Shown here: piece by piece, positions 18,074 through 27,256 of the stretch
Layout: every line of letters starts with the position of its first letter
How positions within the stretch are numbered: position 1 is the first letter of the stretch
Assembly: GCF_007827795.1 (NCBI RefSeq)
Contig: NZ_VITI01000002.1
Span: 310,001-374,000, forward strand
Length of the DNA: 64,000 bases
Reading direction: 5' to 3'
Origin: Azospirillum brasilense
GTDB taxonomy: Bacteria > Pseudomonadota > Alphaproteobacteria > Azospirillales > Azospirillaceae
Translations under genes and position numbers: made by a program
The notes under the pieces: model-generated
Told to the model about the DNA's origin: nothing
Databases searched by the model: none
The model's input: only the letters and a program-made list of their open reading frames with translations

Positions 18074-19939
18074 ATGCCGCATTATCGCTCCCGCACTTCC
18101 ACGCACGGCCGCAACATGGCGGGCGCCCGCGGCCTGTGGCGCGCGACGGGCATGAAGGACGGCGATTTCGGCAAGCCGATCATCGCGATCGCCAACTCCT
18201 TCACCCAGTTCGTGCCGGGGCACGTCCACCTTAAGGATCTGGGCCAGCTGGTCGCCCGCGAGATCGAGAAGGCCGGCGGCGTCGCCAAGGAGTTCAACAC
18301 CATCGCCGTGGACGACGGCATCGCCATGGGCCACGACGGCATGCTCTACAGCCTGCCCTCGCGCGAGCTGATCGCCGACGCGGTGGAGTACATGGTGAAC
18401 GCCCACTGCGCCGACGCACTGGTCTGCATCTCCAACTGCGACAAGATCACCCCCGGCATGCTGATGGCGGCCATGCGGCTGAACATCCCGGCGGTCTTCG
18501 TGTCGGGCGGCCCGATGGAGGCCGGCAAGGTCAACTGGCGCGGCAAGACCAAGTCCGTGGATCTGATCGACGCCATGGTCGCCGCCGCCGACCCGACGGT
18601 GACCGACGAGGAGGCCGCGGAGATGGAGCGCGGCTCATGCCCGACCTGCGGTTCCTGCTCCGGCATGTTCACCGCCAACTCGATGAACTGCCTGACCGAG
18701 GCGCTGGGCCTTTCCCTGCCCGGCAACGGCACGATCCTGGCCACCCACGCCGACCGCAAGGAGCTGTTCCTGGCCGCCGGCCGCATGGCGGTTGAGCTGT
18801 GCCGCCGCTGGTACCAGGAGGAGGACGCCACCGCCCTGCCCCGTGGCATCGCCACCTTCGAGGCGTTCGAGAACGCCATGACGCTCGACATCGCCATGGG
18901 CGGCTCCACCAACACGGTGCTGCACCTGCTGGCCGCCGCGCAGGAGGGTCAGGTGCCCTTCACCATGGACGACATCGACCGGTTGTCACGCCGCGTCCCC
19001 AACGTCTGCAAGGTCGCTCCGGCGGTGGCCGACGTCCACATCGAGGACGTGCACAAGGCCGGCGGCATCTTCGGCATCCTGGGCGAGCTTGATCGCGGCG
19101 GGCTGCTGAACCGCGACGTCGCGACCGTCCACGCCAAGACGCTGGGCGACGCGCTGGACCGCTGGGACGTCAAGCGCACCCAGGACGACGGCGTGCACAC
19201 CATGTTCAAGGCCGCTCCCGGCGGCATCCCGACGACCATCGCCTTCAGCCAGGAGAAGCGCTGGCCCGAACTGGATCTCGACCGCGACCGGGGCGTCATC
19301 CGCTCCGTCGACAGCGCCTTCAGCAAGGACGGCGGCCTGGCCGTGCTGTTCGGCAACATCGCCGAGAAGGGCTGCATCGTGAAGACGGCGGGCGTCGATG
19401 CCTCCAACCTCGTCTTCACCGGCCCGGCCCGCGTCTTCGAAAGCCAGGACGCGGCGGTCGCGGCCATCCTGGGCGACACGGTCAAGGCGGGCGACGTGGT
19501 GGTCATCCGCTATGAAGGCCCGCGTGGCGGCCCTGGCATGCAGGAGATGCTCTACCCGACCAGCTACCTGAAGTCGAAGGGGCTGGGCAAGGCCTGCGCG
19601 CTGGTCACCGACGGGCGCTTCTCCGGCGGCACCTCGGGACTGTCGATCGGCCACGCCTCGCCGGAAGCGGCGCAAGGCGGCGCCATCGGTCTCGTCCAGG
19701 ACGGCGACCGGATCGAGATCGACATTCCCAACCGCGAGATCAACCTCGCCGTGTCCGATGAGGAGTTGCAGCGCCGCCGCGACGCCGAGAATGCCAAGGG
19801 CGCCGACGCCTGGAAGCCGGCCAACCGCAACCGCGTCGTTTCCCCGGCGTTGCGCGCCTACGCCGCCCTGACCACCAGCGCCGACCGCGGCGCGGTGCGC
19901 GACGTGTCGCAGGTCGAAGGCATCGCCGTGAAGCGCTGA
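18074..19939 (+). CDS. ilvD: Dihydroxy-acid dehydratase
   Basis: Enzyme of 621 residues that dehydrates 2,3-dihydroxy-isovalerate and its isoleucine counterpart, the third step of branched-chain amino acid synthesis. Family signatures are complete: [46 protein letters not shown], and [19 protein letters not shown] near the end. The cysteines of the first two motifs bind the Fe-S cluster. Length matches the E. coli-type enzyme (616). It is a single-gene unit with a GAGGTAG ribosome site and an intrinsic terminator downstream. Confidence 0.96.
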   Translation: MPHYRSRTSTHGRNMAGARGLWRATGMKDGDFGKPIIAIANSFTQFVPGHVHLKDLGQLVAREIEKAGGVAKEFNTIAVDDGIAMGHDGMLYSLPSRELIADAVEYMVNAHCADALVCISNCDKITPGMLMAAMRLNIPAVFVSGGPMEAGKVNWRGKTKSVDLIDAMVAAADPTVTDEEAAEMERGSCPTCGSCSGMFTANSMNCLTEALGLSLPGNGTILATHADRKELFLAAGRMAVELCRRWYQEEDATALPRGIATFEAFENAMTLDIAMGGSTNTVLHLLAAAQEGQVPFTMDDIDRLSRRVPNVCKVAPAVADVHIEDVHKAGGIFGILGELDRGGLLNRDVATVHAKTLGDALDRWDVKRTQDDGVHTMFKAAPGGIPTTIAFSQEKRWPELDLDRDRGVIRSVDSAFSKDGGLAVLFGNIAEKGCIVKTAGVDASNLVFTGPARVFESQDAAVAAILGDTVKAGDVVVIRYEGPRGGPGMQEMLYPTSYLKSKGLGKACALVTDGRFSGGTSGLSIGHASPEAAQGGAIGLVQDGDRIEIDIPNREINLAVSDEELQRRRDAENAKGADAWKPANRNRVVSPALRAYAALTTSADRGAVRDVSQVEGIAVKR

Positions 19940-20024
19940 CACGGTTGCCGAACGTGCAACCGAAGGAACCAGAACCTTTCGGTTAAGACTTTCGGCAAGG
20001 TTGCGAATCCGACAGGCAGTAACG

Positions 20025-20066
20025 AACGGCGCCGCGGCAATCCGCGGCGCCGTTTCGCTTTTCTGG
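20025..20066 (+). terminator. Intrinsic terminator of ilvD
   Basis: AACGGCGCCGCGG pairs perfectly with CCGCGGCGCCGTT over a CAAT loop, followed by TCGCTTTT. It lies about 85 bp after the ilvD stop. Confidence 0.85.
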
Positions 20067-20233
20067 CGCAACGGGACGCCAAGAGGCATGCGGCAGTATG
20101 TCTCCAATCCGCCCCGCCTATCGCCGAAAGAAGCGCAGGCCATCCGCACCGAAATCTGTCATTGTCCTTCCGCATGCTCCGGCATGCCGGAACGGGATGT
20201 GCGTCCCGCAAAACCAACACCACGGGGAAACCG

Positions 20234-22234
20234 ATGGCGCATCCGTGGTCCGTCGCTCGGGATGATGCCGGGCCGCCGCCCGATGGTGCCGCGTTCCGGC
20301 GCGCGCTGGTGGACATCGCGGATGCGTTGCACCGGGCCGAGGAAGGCATCGGTTCCGTCCTATCCCTGACCGCGGCGGAGGGCGATGTCGACCGCCTGAT
20401 CGCCGCGCTTCTCCACAGCCCCGTCTCCGCCGGTTTCAGCATCCTGCGCTGGCCGCAATCCCTTCTGCCACCGCTGGATGGACCGGACGACCTCGAAGCG
20501 GTGGCGCTCAGCCTTCTGCCTTTGGCCGATGGTCCTCCGGACAGGGCCCGTCGGGACATCGCGCTGGCCGCCGAACGCGGCGGCGGCGATCTGGCCGGAG
20601 AGGCGGTGCGCGGCCTGTTGGGCCTTCCGTCGCTTCAACCGCTCTGGCTGGGGCTGGACGGCGCGCAGAGGGCGGAATTCCAGGTGGAGGGGCTGGCCGC
20701 CGCCCTTCTTGACCTGTGCTACGAGCGTCCTGTCCTGATCGTGGTGGAGAACGCTCAATGGGCGCGCGGATTGACGGTGCCGCTGCTCAATGCGCTCGGC
20801 AACACCGTCGAAGACGCACGGCTGTGCCTGCTGGCCATCCGCTCTCCCGCGCCGTGCGAGCGGCCCGGTGGTTGGACGCCCCCCGGCACCGCACGACGCA
20901 TGGTCTTGCCTGAACCGGATGGCGGGCCTGAACCGGATGGCGTGACGGCCGACCTCGTCGGCACAGGCATGGACGATCCGACGCCGCATGCCGTCCTGTT
21001 GGACGCGCTGCGCCGCGACCGGCGGCCGGAACGGATCGAGTGGATGGCCCACCACGCCCCATTGGCCGGCGATTGGGCGCTGGCCTGCGCCTGCGCGCGA
21101 CACGCCGGACGACGGGCGGAGGTGGACTGCCGCCCCGCCGACGCCGCCCGTCATTACAGGGATGCGCTCGCCGCGCTGGACCGTTTGCCCGAAACCCGGC
21201 GGCACGCGCAGCGCCGGATCGACTTATGGACCGCGCTGGCCCGCACCCACCCGACGCCGGACGGCGGTGCGATGAAAGCGGCGGAGAAGGCTCGCGCGCT
21301 CGCCGAAGACCTCGGCGACCGACTGCGCGTTGCGCGCACCCTGTCGCTTCTGGCCGCCCTGCGCTGGGCCGGCGGCGATCTGCCGGCTGCCCGGCGGACG
21401 GGGATGCAGGCCCTGCGGATCTGGCGGCAAACCCACAACCACGACCAACAGGTGCAAACGCTCATCAGGCTGGGCCGCGGCTTGACCGAGGAGGGCCGCT
21501 TCCGCCGCGCCGACACCGTCCTGCGCGCCGCCGCCGAACTGGCGAGCCAGAGAGGAACGCGCCGCCTCCACGGTCCGATGGCGTTGGCGCCGGTGTGCAT
21601 CGCCGCGCACCGGGCGCGTTGCCGGGCGGAACTGGGCGAACCGGAGGAGGCGCTTCGACTGGCCCGTGCGGCGCTCGCCCAGGCGGAGGATGACGGCCAC
21701 GCCGCGTCCCGTGCCCTGGCCTGTCTGCATCTCGGCTGGGCCGCGTTGACCGGGCAGCGCTATGCCGTCGCGGTGGAACCGCTGAAACGGGCCGTCGCCA
21801 TCACCGAGACGATCCGCCTGCACGCCTGCCAGCCGCTGGTCCTCGGTGCGCTGGGCTACGCTCTGGTCCGCAACGGAGCGCTCAATGACGGGGCATCCCT
21901 GCTGCTGGGCAGTCGGGAGCATGCGCGAATGCTCGGCATCCGGCGCCACGAGCCGCAAATCCTGATCTGGATCGCCGAGGCCGCTCTGCTCTCCGGCCAG
22001 CCGGAGGACGCCGTCCGCAACGCCCGCGACGCTGCCGAGAAAGCCGCGGCCGCGGGACAATCGGGCGACATGGCCTGGGCGCAACTCGCGCTGGCCCGCG
22101 GGCTGGCCGCGCAGGGCGACGCCGCCGCGGCCCGGCAAGCGATGGAGGCCGCCGCCCGCATCGCCGCACAACGCTCGATGGCGCCCTTGCTGGCCCAATG
22201 CACTGATTTCCGCAGAGCAGTGACATCGGTGTGA
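20234..22234 (+). CDS. TPR-repeat protein with degenerate AAA/STAND-like N-terminal half
   Basis: Cytoplasmic protein of 666 residues. The N-terminal half resembles the AAA_16-type ATPase module of large LuxR/adenylate-cyclase-like regulators: VLIVVENAQWARGLTVPLLNALGNTVEDARLCLLAIR looks like the Walker B and sensor region of those proteins, but no Walker A loop is visible upstream and the usual acidic residues after the Walker B are changed. The C-terminal half (about 270-660) is a run of tetratricopeptide helices (ARCRAELGEPEEALRLARAAL, ALACLHLGWAALTGQRYAVAVE, WIAEAALLSGQPEDAVRNARDAAE). No DNA-binding or catalytic domain is apparent. An in-frame ATG exists at 20162, but the one at 20234 has a GGGGAAA ribosome site. 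Function unknown; a scaffold or ligand-sensing role is inferred. Confidence 0.65.
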   Translation: MAHPWSVARDDAGPPPDGAAFRRALVDIADALHRAEEGIGSVLSLTAAEGDVDRLIAALLHSPVSAGFSILRWPQSLLPPLDGPDDLEAVALSLLPLADGPPDRARRDIALAAERGGGDLAGEAVRGLLGLPSLQPLWLGLDGAQRAEFQVEGLAAALLDLCYERPVLIVVENAQWARGLTVPLLNALGNTVEDARLCLLAIRSPAPCERPGGWTPPGTARRMVLPEPDGGPEPDGVTADLVGTGMDDPTPHAVLLDALRRDRRPERIEWMAHHAPLAGDWALACACARHAGRRAEVDCRPADAARHYRDALAALDRLPETRRHAQRRIDLWTALARTHPTPDGGAMKAAEKARALAEDLGDRLRVARTLSLLAALRWAGGDLPAARRTGMQALRIWRQTHNHDQQVQTLIRLGRGLTEEGRFRRADTVLRAAAELASQRGTRRLHGPMALAPVCIAAHRARCRAELGEPEEALRLARAALAQAEDDGHAASRALACLHLGWAALTGQRYAVAVEPLKRAVAITETIRLHACQPLVLGALGYALVRNGALNDGASLLLGSREHARMLGIRRHEPQILIWIAEAALLSGQPEDAVRNARDAAEKAAAAGQSGDMAWAQLALARGLAAQGDAAAARQAMEAAARIAAQRSMAPLLAQCTDFRRAVTSV

Positions 22235-22399
22235 AGACCCAAGGCCAAGCGCTGGACAAACCCCTCGAAGATCGAACTTAATTTGCCAAGCACCCGCATA
22301 AAAGGCGGTGCGTTCGCATACGAATTTCCATATCGTAGATGCTCCTCCCGGCGGACGGCCCCGTCCGTTCCCTGCTTTCAATACGGACGACCGCCGCAT

Positions 22400-23401
22400 A
22401 TGACTCTTGCCCAGCTCTCCCGGTTGCGCGGGCACAGGGGTTTGGGATTCATGTTCGCGCTGGCGACCTTTGCCGTCGCCCTGGTGGCGCGTCTTGCCCT
22501 GGATGACCGGCTGCCGGCGGGCTTCCCCTTCCTGACCTTCTTCCCGGCGGTCATCGTCACCACCTTCCTGGCCGGGCTGTGGCCGGGCATCCTGACGGCG
22601 CTGCTGAGCGGGCTCGCCTCCTGGTATTTCTTCCTCGGCACCAGCCAATCGCTCGATCTGCCACCCGGCAGCGCTCTGGCGCTGGGCTTCTTCGGGCTGG
22701 TGGTGGCGGTGGACATCGCCGTGATCCACATCATGAACGTGGCGCTGGAGCGGCTGGCGGAGGAGCGCAACCGCAGCGCCCGCCTGACCCAGCAGTCCCA
22801 GGTGATGTTCAGCGAGCTTCAGCACCGCGTGTCCAACAATCTTCAACTCGCCTCATCGCTGATCGCAATCCAGAAGTCCAAGGTCAAGGACCCCGAAGCC
22901 CGCCGCGCGCTGGAGGAGGCCGCCGGACGGCTGTCCACTCTGGGCCGCCTGCACCGCCGGCTCCACGCGCCCCATGACGGGCCGATGGATATGGAGCCGT
23001 TCCTGCGCGAGCTGTGCCAGGACATCCTGAAGACCTCCGGGGCGGAGCGGATCGACTGCACGGTCAGCGCCGCCGAGTCCGACCTTCCCCCCGACACCCT
23101 GATCCCGCTGGCTCTGATCCTCACGGAGCTGGTCAGCAACGCCCTGGAGCACGGCTTCCCCAACGGCGAGGCCGGACGGATCGGCGTCGACCTGCAGGCC
23201 GGTGACGGTGAGCTGGTGCTGACGGTGCGCGACGACGGGACGGGCCTTCCCAATGGCTTCACCCTGACCCGCCCCTCCAGCCTCGGCCTGAAGATCGTCA
23301 GCTCGCTGGCCGCCCAAATCGGCGGTACCTTCAGCATGAGCGGATCTCCCGGGCAGGGCACCACCGCCCGGCTGGTTCTTCCCCAGACCGTGATTTCCTG
23401 A
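22400..23401 (+). CDS. Membrane histidine kinase, DUF4118 plus HisKA_2/HATPase
   Basis: Sensor kinase of 333 residues. Residues 15-112 form four membrane helices of the KdpD-like DUF4118 type (LPAGFPFLTFFPAVIVTTFLAGLWPG). Then follows a HisKA_2 dimerisation domain with the phospho-acceptor H142 in ELQHRVSNNLQ, and a HATPase domain with the N box (LTELVSNALEHGF), DDGTGLP and a GLKIVSSLAAQIGG G-box. This is the family common in alphaproteobacterial general-stress and light-sensing systems. No extracytoplasmic sensor domain and no response regulator gene is nearby, so it is an orphan. The frame is open further upstream; the ATG at 22400 puts the first helix at the N-terminus. Confidence 0.85.
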   Translation: MTLAQLSRLRGHRGLGFMFALATFAVALVARLALDDRLPAGFPFLTFFPAVIVTTFLAGLWPGILTALLSGLASWYFFLGTSQSLDLPPGSALALGFFGLVVAVDIAVIHIMNVALERLAEERNRSARLTQQSQVMFSELQHRVSNNLQLASSLIAIQKSKVKDPEARRALEEAAGRLSTLGRLHRRLHAPHDGPMDMEPFLRELCQDILKTSGAERIDCTVSAAESDLPPDTLIPLALILTELVSNALEHGFPNGEAGRIGVDLQAGDGELVLTVRDDGTGLPNGFTLTRPSSLGLKIVSSLAAQIGGTFSMSGSPGQGTTARLVLPQTVIS

Positions 23402-23448
23402 CGGGCACCGGTGGACAGCGGCGTGCCATTCCGGCAAAAGTCGCGCCC

Positions 23449-24411
23449 ATGCCCACCCTCTCCACCTCATCCACATCGGCGAACGCGCCAACCATGACGG
23501 CGCGGCGCGTCGGCGCCATCGACGTGGCGCGCGGCGTGGCACTGCTGGCCATGGCCCTCTATCACGGCTCCTGGGACCTGACGTATCTGGGACTGGCGGA
23601 TTTCGACCTGTTCGGCGATCCGCTCTGGCTGGCCGCGCGCACCGGCATCCTCGGCAGCTTCCTGCTCCTGTCGGGCCTCAGCCTCACTCTGGCCGCGGAA
23701 GGCGGGATCGACCGGCGCCGCTTCCTGCGACGCTTCGCCCTGCTGGTTCTCGCCGCGGGCGGCGTGACGGCCGTGTCGATGGTCATGTTTCCGGACAGCC
23801 CGATCGTCTTCGGGGTGCTGCACCATATGGCGGTAGCGAGCCTGCTCGGCCTTGCTCTGCTGCGCCTGCCGTGGCCGGCGCTTCTGCTGCTCGGCGTGGC
23901 GGTGATCGCGCTGGGCGAGACGGTCGCCCTGCCGCTGTTCGACGAGCCCTGGCTGCGCTGGATCGGGCTGATGACCTTCGAGCCGGAATCGAACGACTAT
24001 GTGCCGTTGTTTCCCTGGTTCGGCGGCTTCCTGTTCGGGATGGCGCTGGGGCGGCTGTGGCGTCCCGGTCGGGCGAGTACTCCGGGCGGGGCGGTCGGGC
24101 GCGGGTTCGCCTGGGCCGGACGGCACAGCTTGGCGGTCTATCTGCTGCACCAGCCCGTGCTGTTCGGCCTGCTGTCCCTGCTGGCGATGGGTATTGGCGC
24201 CGACCCGGCGGACGTCCGCAGCTTTCAGACCTCCTGCGTGGCGACCTGCAGCGCCAACGGCGGGGAGGCGGCGCACTGCGCCGCCACCTGCCGCTGCGTG
24301 TCCGACGATCTGAACCGCGCCGGCCTATGGTCTGACTTCGTCCACGACCGATTGAGCGCGGACGGCGCCCGCAAGGTCGACAGTGTCATTCAGAGCTGCG
24401 GCAACCGCTGA
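23449..24411 (+). CDS. DUF1624 (HGSNAT-like) membrane protein
   Basis: Integral membrane protein of 320 residues of the heparan-alpha-glucosaminide N-acetyltransferase-like family, usually annotated DUF1624. The N-terminal RVGAIDVARGVALLAMALYHGSWDL contains the conserved D-x-x-R-G-x-A motif and histidine of these acyltransferase-3-related proteins; DYVPLFPWFGGFLFGMALG and HSLAVYLLHQPVLFG follow. About eight membrane helices are visible. The last 60 residues contain six cysteines (CVATCS...HCAATCRC), a feature also seen in alphaproteobacterial relatives as far as I recall. A second possible start is the ATG at 23494. Substrate unknown. It is convergent with the next gene, 12 bp away. Confidence 0.75.
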   Translation: MPTLSTSSTSANAPTMTARRVGAIDVARGVALLAMALYHGSWDLTYLGLADFDLFGDPLWLAARTGILGSFLLLSGLSLTLAAEGGIDRRRFLRRFALLVLAAGGVTAVSMVMFPDSPIVFGVLHHMAVASLLGLALLRLPWPALLLLGVAVIALGETVALPLFDEPWLRWIGLMTFEPESNDYVPLFPWFGGFLFGMALGRLWRPGRASTPGGAVGRGFAWAGRHSLAVYLLHQPVLFGLLSLLAMGIGADPADVRSFQTSCVATCSANGGEAAHCAATCRCVSDDLNRAGLWSDFVHDRLSADGARKVDSVIQSCGNR

Positions 24412-24423
24412 CCGGGAGAGGCG

Positions 24424-25431
24424 CTACGCCCGGCGCTTCCCCACCGTATCGGCGACGTAGGCGTCGCGATGGCCCATCGGCTTCGGGCCGCGTCCATCTT
24501 CTTCCGTGGTGTCGCGGGCCGTCTGGTGCTCGATCTCCGCGTTCAGTTCCGCTCCCATCAGGATCGCGTAGGAGGTCAGGTTGAACCACAGCAGGAGCAC
24601 CACACCCGCCCCGACCGACCCGTAGGTCTGGTTGTAGCTGCCGAAGTTCGACACGTAGACGGAGAAGCCCACCGACGCGATGATCCACAGCGCCGTGGCG
24701 ATGGCCGATCCCCAAGTGACCCAGCGCCATTTCGGTTGCCGCCGGTCCGGGGCGTAGCGGTAGAGCACGGCGAGCGCTAGCACGATCGCCACCGCCAGGA
24801 TGGGCCAGCGCGCGAGGCTGGCGGCCCAGCCGATGGGGGTGTCCCGCAGGCCGAGGAAATTGATGGCCGCCGGGACCGCCACGATCAGCGCCAGGGTCAT
24901 GATCACGAACACCAGCCCGGCCAGCGTCAGCACCAGCGATAGGACGGCGAGCCGGAGGAAGCCGCGCCGCTCCTCCTCTCCATAGGCGATGTTCAGCGCG
25001 GTGATCAGCGAGTTGGTGCCGCGCGACGCGCTCCACAGCGTCAGTGCAAGACCGAACAGAACGCCGAAGCCCAGCCCCTCCTGCGGCGCCGACGCCACGT
25101 TGCTCGCCTGATCGCGCAGCACATTCAGCGCCTCCGGCGGCAGCAGCCCGGCCAGTTGGTTGACCTGTTGCTCCACCCCCGCCGGGTCGAAGACGAGGCC
25201 GTACAGCGAAACCAGCGCGGCGATCGCCGGGAAGATGGCGAACAGGGCGTAGTAGGCCACCCCCGCCGCCACGATGGAGATGTTGTCCTTTCCCTGCTCT
25301 TCCCAGGTGCGCCAAAGGATGTCCTTCCAGCCCGCCTTGGGAATGTCGGAAGGCCGGGTCGCCGATCGCCCCCGCCCCCCCATCTCGACGCTCGGATACC
25401 GATTGCGGTGGCGACGGCTCAGCCCCAGCAT
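24424..25431 (-). CDS. YihY/BrkB-family inner-membrane protein
   Basis: Protein of 335 residues with six hydrophobic segments. It has the family pattern: amphipathic start (WKDILWRTWEEQGKDNISIVAAGVAYYALFAIFPAIAALVSLYGL), a central loop rich in Ala/Asn, then the RGTNSLITALNIAYGEEERRGFLRLAVLSL and YQTYGSVGAGVVLLLWFNLTSYAILMGAELNAEIEHQ stretches. The molecular role of YihY proteins is not established; they were once misnamed ribonuclease BN. The stop is 10 bp from the end of the DUF1624 gene. The upstream neighbour on the same strand ends 9 bp before it, suggesting a two-gene operon. Confidence 0.88.
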   Translation of the reverse strand: MLGLSRRHRNRYPSVEMGGRGRSATRPSDIPKAGWKDILWRTWEEQGKDNISIVAAGVAYYALFAIFPAIAALVSLYGLVFDPAGVEQQVNQLAGLLPPEALNVLRDQASNVASAPQEGLGFGVLFGLALTLWSASRGTNSLITALNIAYGEEERRGFLRLAVLSLVLTLAGLVFVIMTLALIVAVPAAINFLGLRDTPIGWAASLARWPILAVAIVLALAVLYRYAPDRRQPKWRWVTWGSAIATALWIIASVGFSVYVSNFGSYNQTYGSVGAGVVLLLWFNLTSYAILMGAELNAEIEHQTARDTTEEDGRGPKPMGHRDAYVADTVGKRRA

Positions 25432-25440
25432 GCCCCCCCC

Positions 25441-26271
25441 TCACGCGACCGCTTCGCGCAATGCGCCGACACGGTGGCGCACCGTTTCGATCTCATGGAA
25501 ATGGGCGCCGACGATCACCGTCAGCTCCTCGGGCAGATCATCGTGCAAGCTGTTGCGGAACAACCCCAGCGTGCCCTCCACGCCGCTTTCCAGACCACGG
25601 AGCAGCCCGCCGCGCGTCCGCGCACCACCCAGTTCCGTGTCCAGGTCACGCCAGACCGCGTGGACGGGCAACTGCAGGTCTCGACCGCCACCACGGCGCA
25701 CAAGTTCCGCCTCCAGGGCGGCGGCGCTGCGATCGAATTGGCTGGCGACCTGGGTCAGCCGCGCCCTCAGGTCCGGATCGTCCAGAGCCATGTCGGCATG
25801 ACGGAATCCGGTGGCCCCCTGGCGGCACGCGGCGACCAGAACGCTCAACACATCCTGCACCGTTCCATCAGCGACCCGCCCCGCAGCGGCTCCCGAAACG
25901 GTCGGCTCGACATCCGGCGTGCGGGAGACGGTCCAGGCGAACCACAGCGCGCCCGCCGCCACCAGAGCCAGCGGCCAGGGATTGGAGCGGATGGCGCGGG
26001 CGACGCGCGACGGGTTGCCCTCGACCACATCCCGCACCACCTCGATGACGCCGCCCGACATCTGACCGGGGGACAGACGGAACTCGATCTCATCGAGAAC
26101 CGCGTCCATGCGGCCGCGGATGGCGTGGATATCCTGTTCGATTTCATCCGCCCCCCGTTGTCCGCGCGGCGATGGCGGGTTATCGGGCGTGGGCTTGGGT
26201 GTGGTGTTTGCTGCTGTGCCCGCCGCGACGCCGCTCATGGTGTCGGCATACGGATCGGTGGCTCGGTTCAT
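25441..26271 (-). CDS. DUF3618 / DUF2383-like two-domain protein
   Basis: Protein of 276 residues with a GAGGGGGAG ribosome site before the ATG at 26271. An N-terminal Pro/Thr-rich leader leads into a DUF3618 domain (ADEIEQDIHAIRGRMDAVLDEIEFRLSPGQ), a single membrane helix (NPWPLALVAAGALWFAWTVS), and a C-terminal helical bundle resembling DUF2383/PA2169-like proteins (QDVLSVLVAACRQGATGFRHADMALDDPDL, DLDTELGG). DUF3618 proteins are often encoded with YihY or phage-holin-like membrane proteins, and here it shares an operon with yihY. Function unknown; an envelope-stress role is a guess from company. Confidence 0.7.
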   Translation of the reverse strand: MNRATDPYADTMSGVAAGTAANTTPKPTPDNPPSPRGQRGADEIEQDIHAIRGRMDAVLDEIEFRLSPGQMSGGVIEVVRDVVEGNPSRVARAIRSNPWPLALVAAGALWFAWTVSRTPDVEPTVSGAAAGRVADGTVQDVLSVLVAACRQGATGFRHADMALDDPDLRARLTQVASQFDRSAAALEAELVRRGGGRDLQLPVHAVWRDLDTELGGARTRGGLLRGLESGVEGTLGLFRNSLHDDLPEELTVIVGAHFHEIETVRHRVGALREAVA

Positions 26272-26492
26272 GCCGGCATCTCCCCCTCTTGACGCTGCCG
26301 CCAAGCAACACCCGCGAATGGCGGAAGGTTCCGGCCTGCTGCCGGGGTGACACGAGGGATCGCCTATCCGATCTTTTTAAACAGGCGGCCAACCGGGAGC
26401 GGTACCCCATCCCCTGCAAACCGCCACGGGTCGGTTTGTTGGAGGGATCTGGACTGGCGGCTCGCCTAGCCCGCTAACCCATTGAGGGGAAT

Positions 26493-26568
26493 GGTGATCC
26501 GGGTGGGATTCGAACCCACGGCCACATGATTAAAAGTCACGTGCTCTACCGACTGAGCTACCGGATCA
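26493..26568 (-). tRNA. tRNA-Lys (anticodon TTT)
   Basis: Read on the minus strand: acceptor GATCCGG pairs with CCGGATC, D-arm GCTC...GAGC, anticodon arm with loop CTTTTAA (anticodon TTT), T-arm GTGGG-TTCGAAT-CCCAC, discriminator A and an encoded CCA. The 76-nt cloverleaf is complete. Confidence 0.97.
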
Positions 26569-26686
26569 CAGAAGCATGCGGCCTGTCGCCGATGCGGGGC
26601 GCAACATAGGGGGCGGTGACGCCCCGGTCAACAGTGGGGTTGGGCGGAGCGCACAAAAATTTCGTCCTCCGCCACGCCCCATGCCG

Positions 26687-27256
<570 letters not shown>

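Noticed and set aside
26362-26378. GATCG...CGATC followed by T-run as a terminator
   Set aside because: Five-base arms only, and no plus-strand gene leads into it; possible but not worth a feature.
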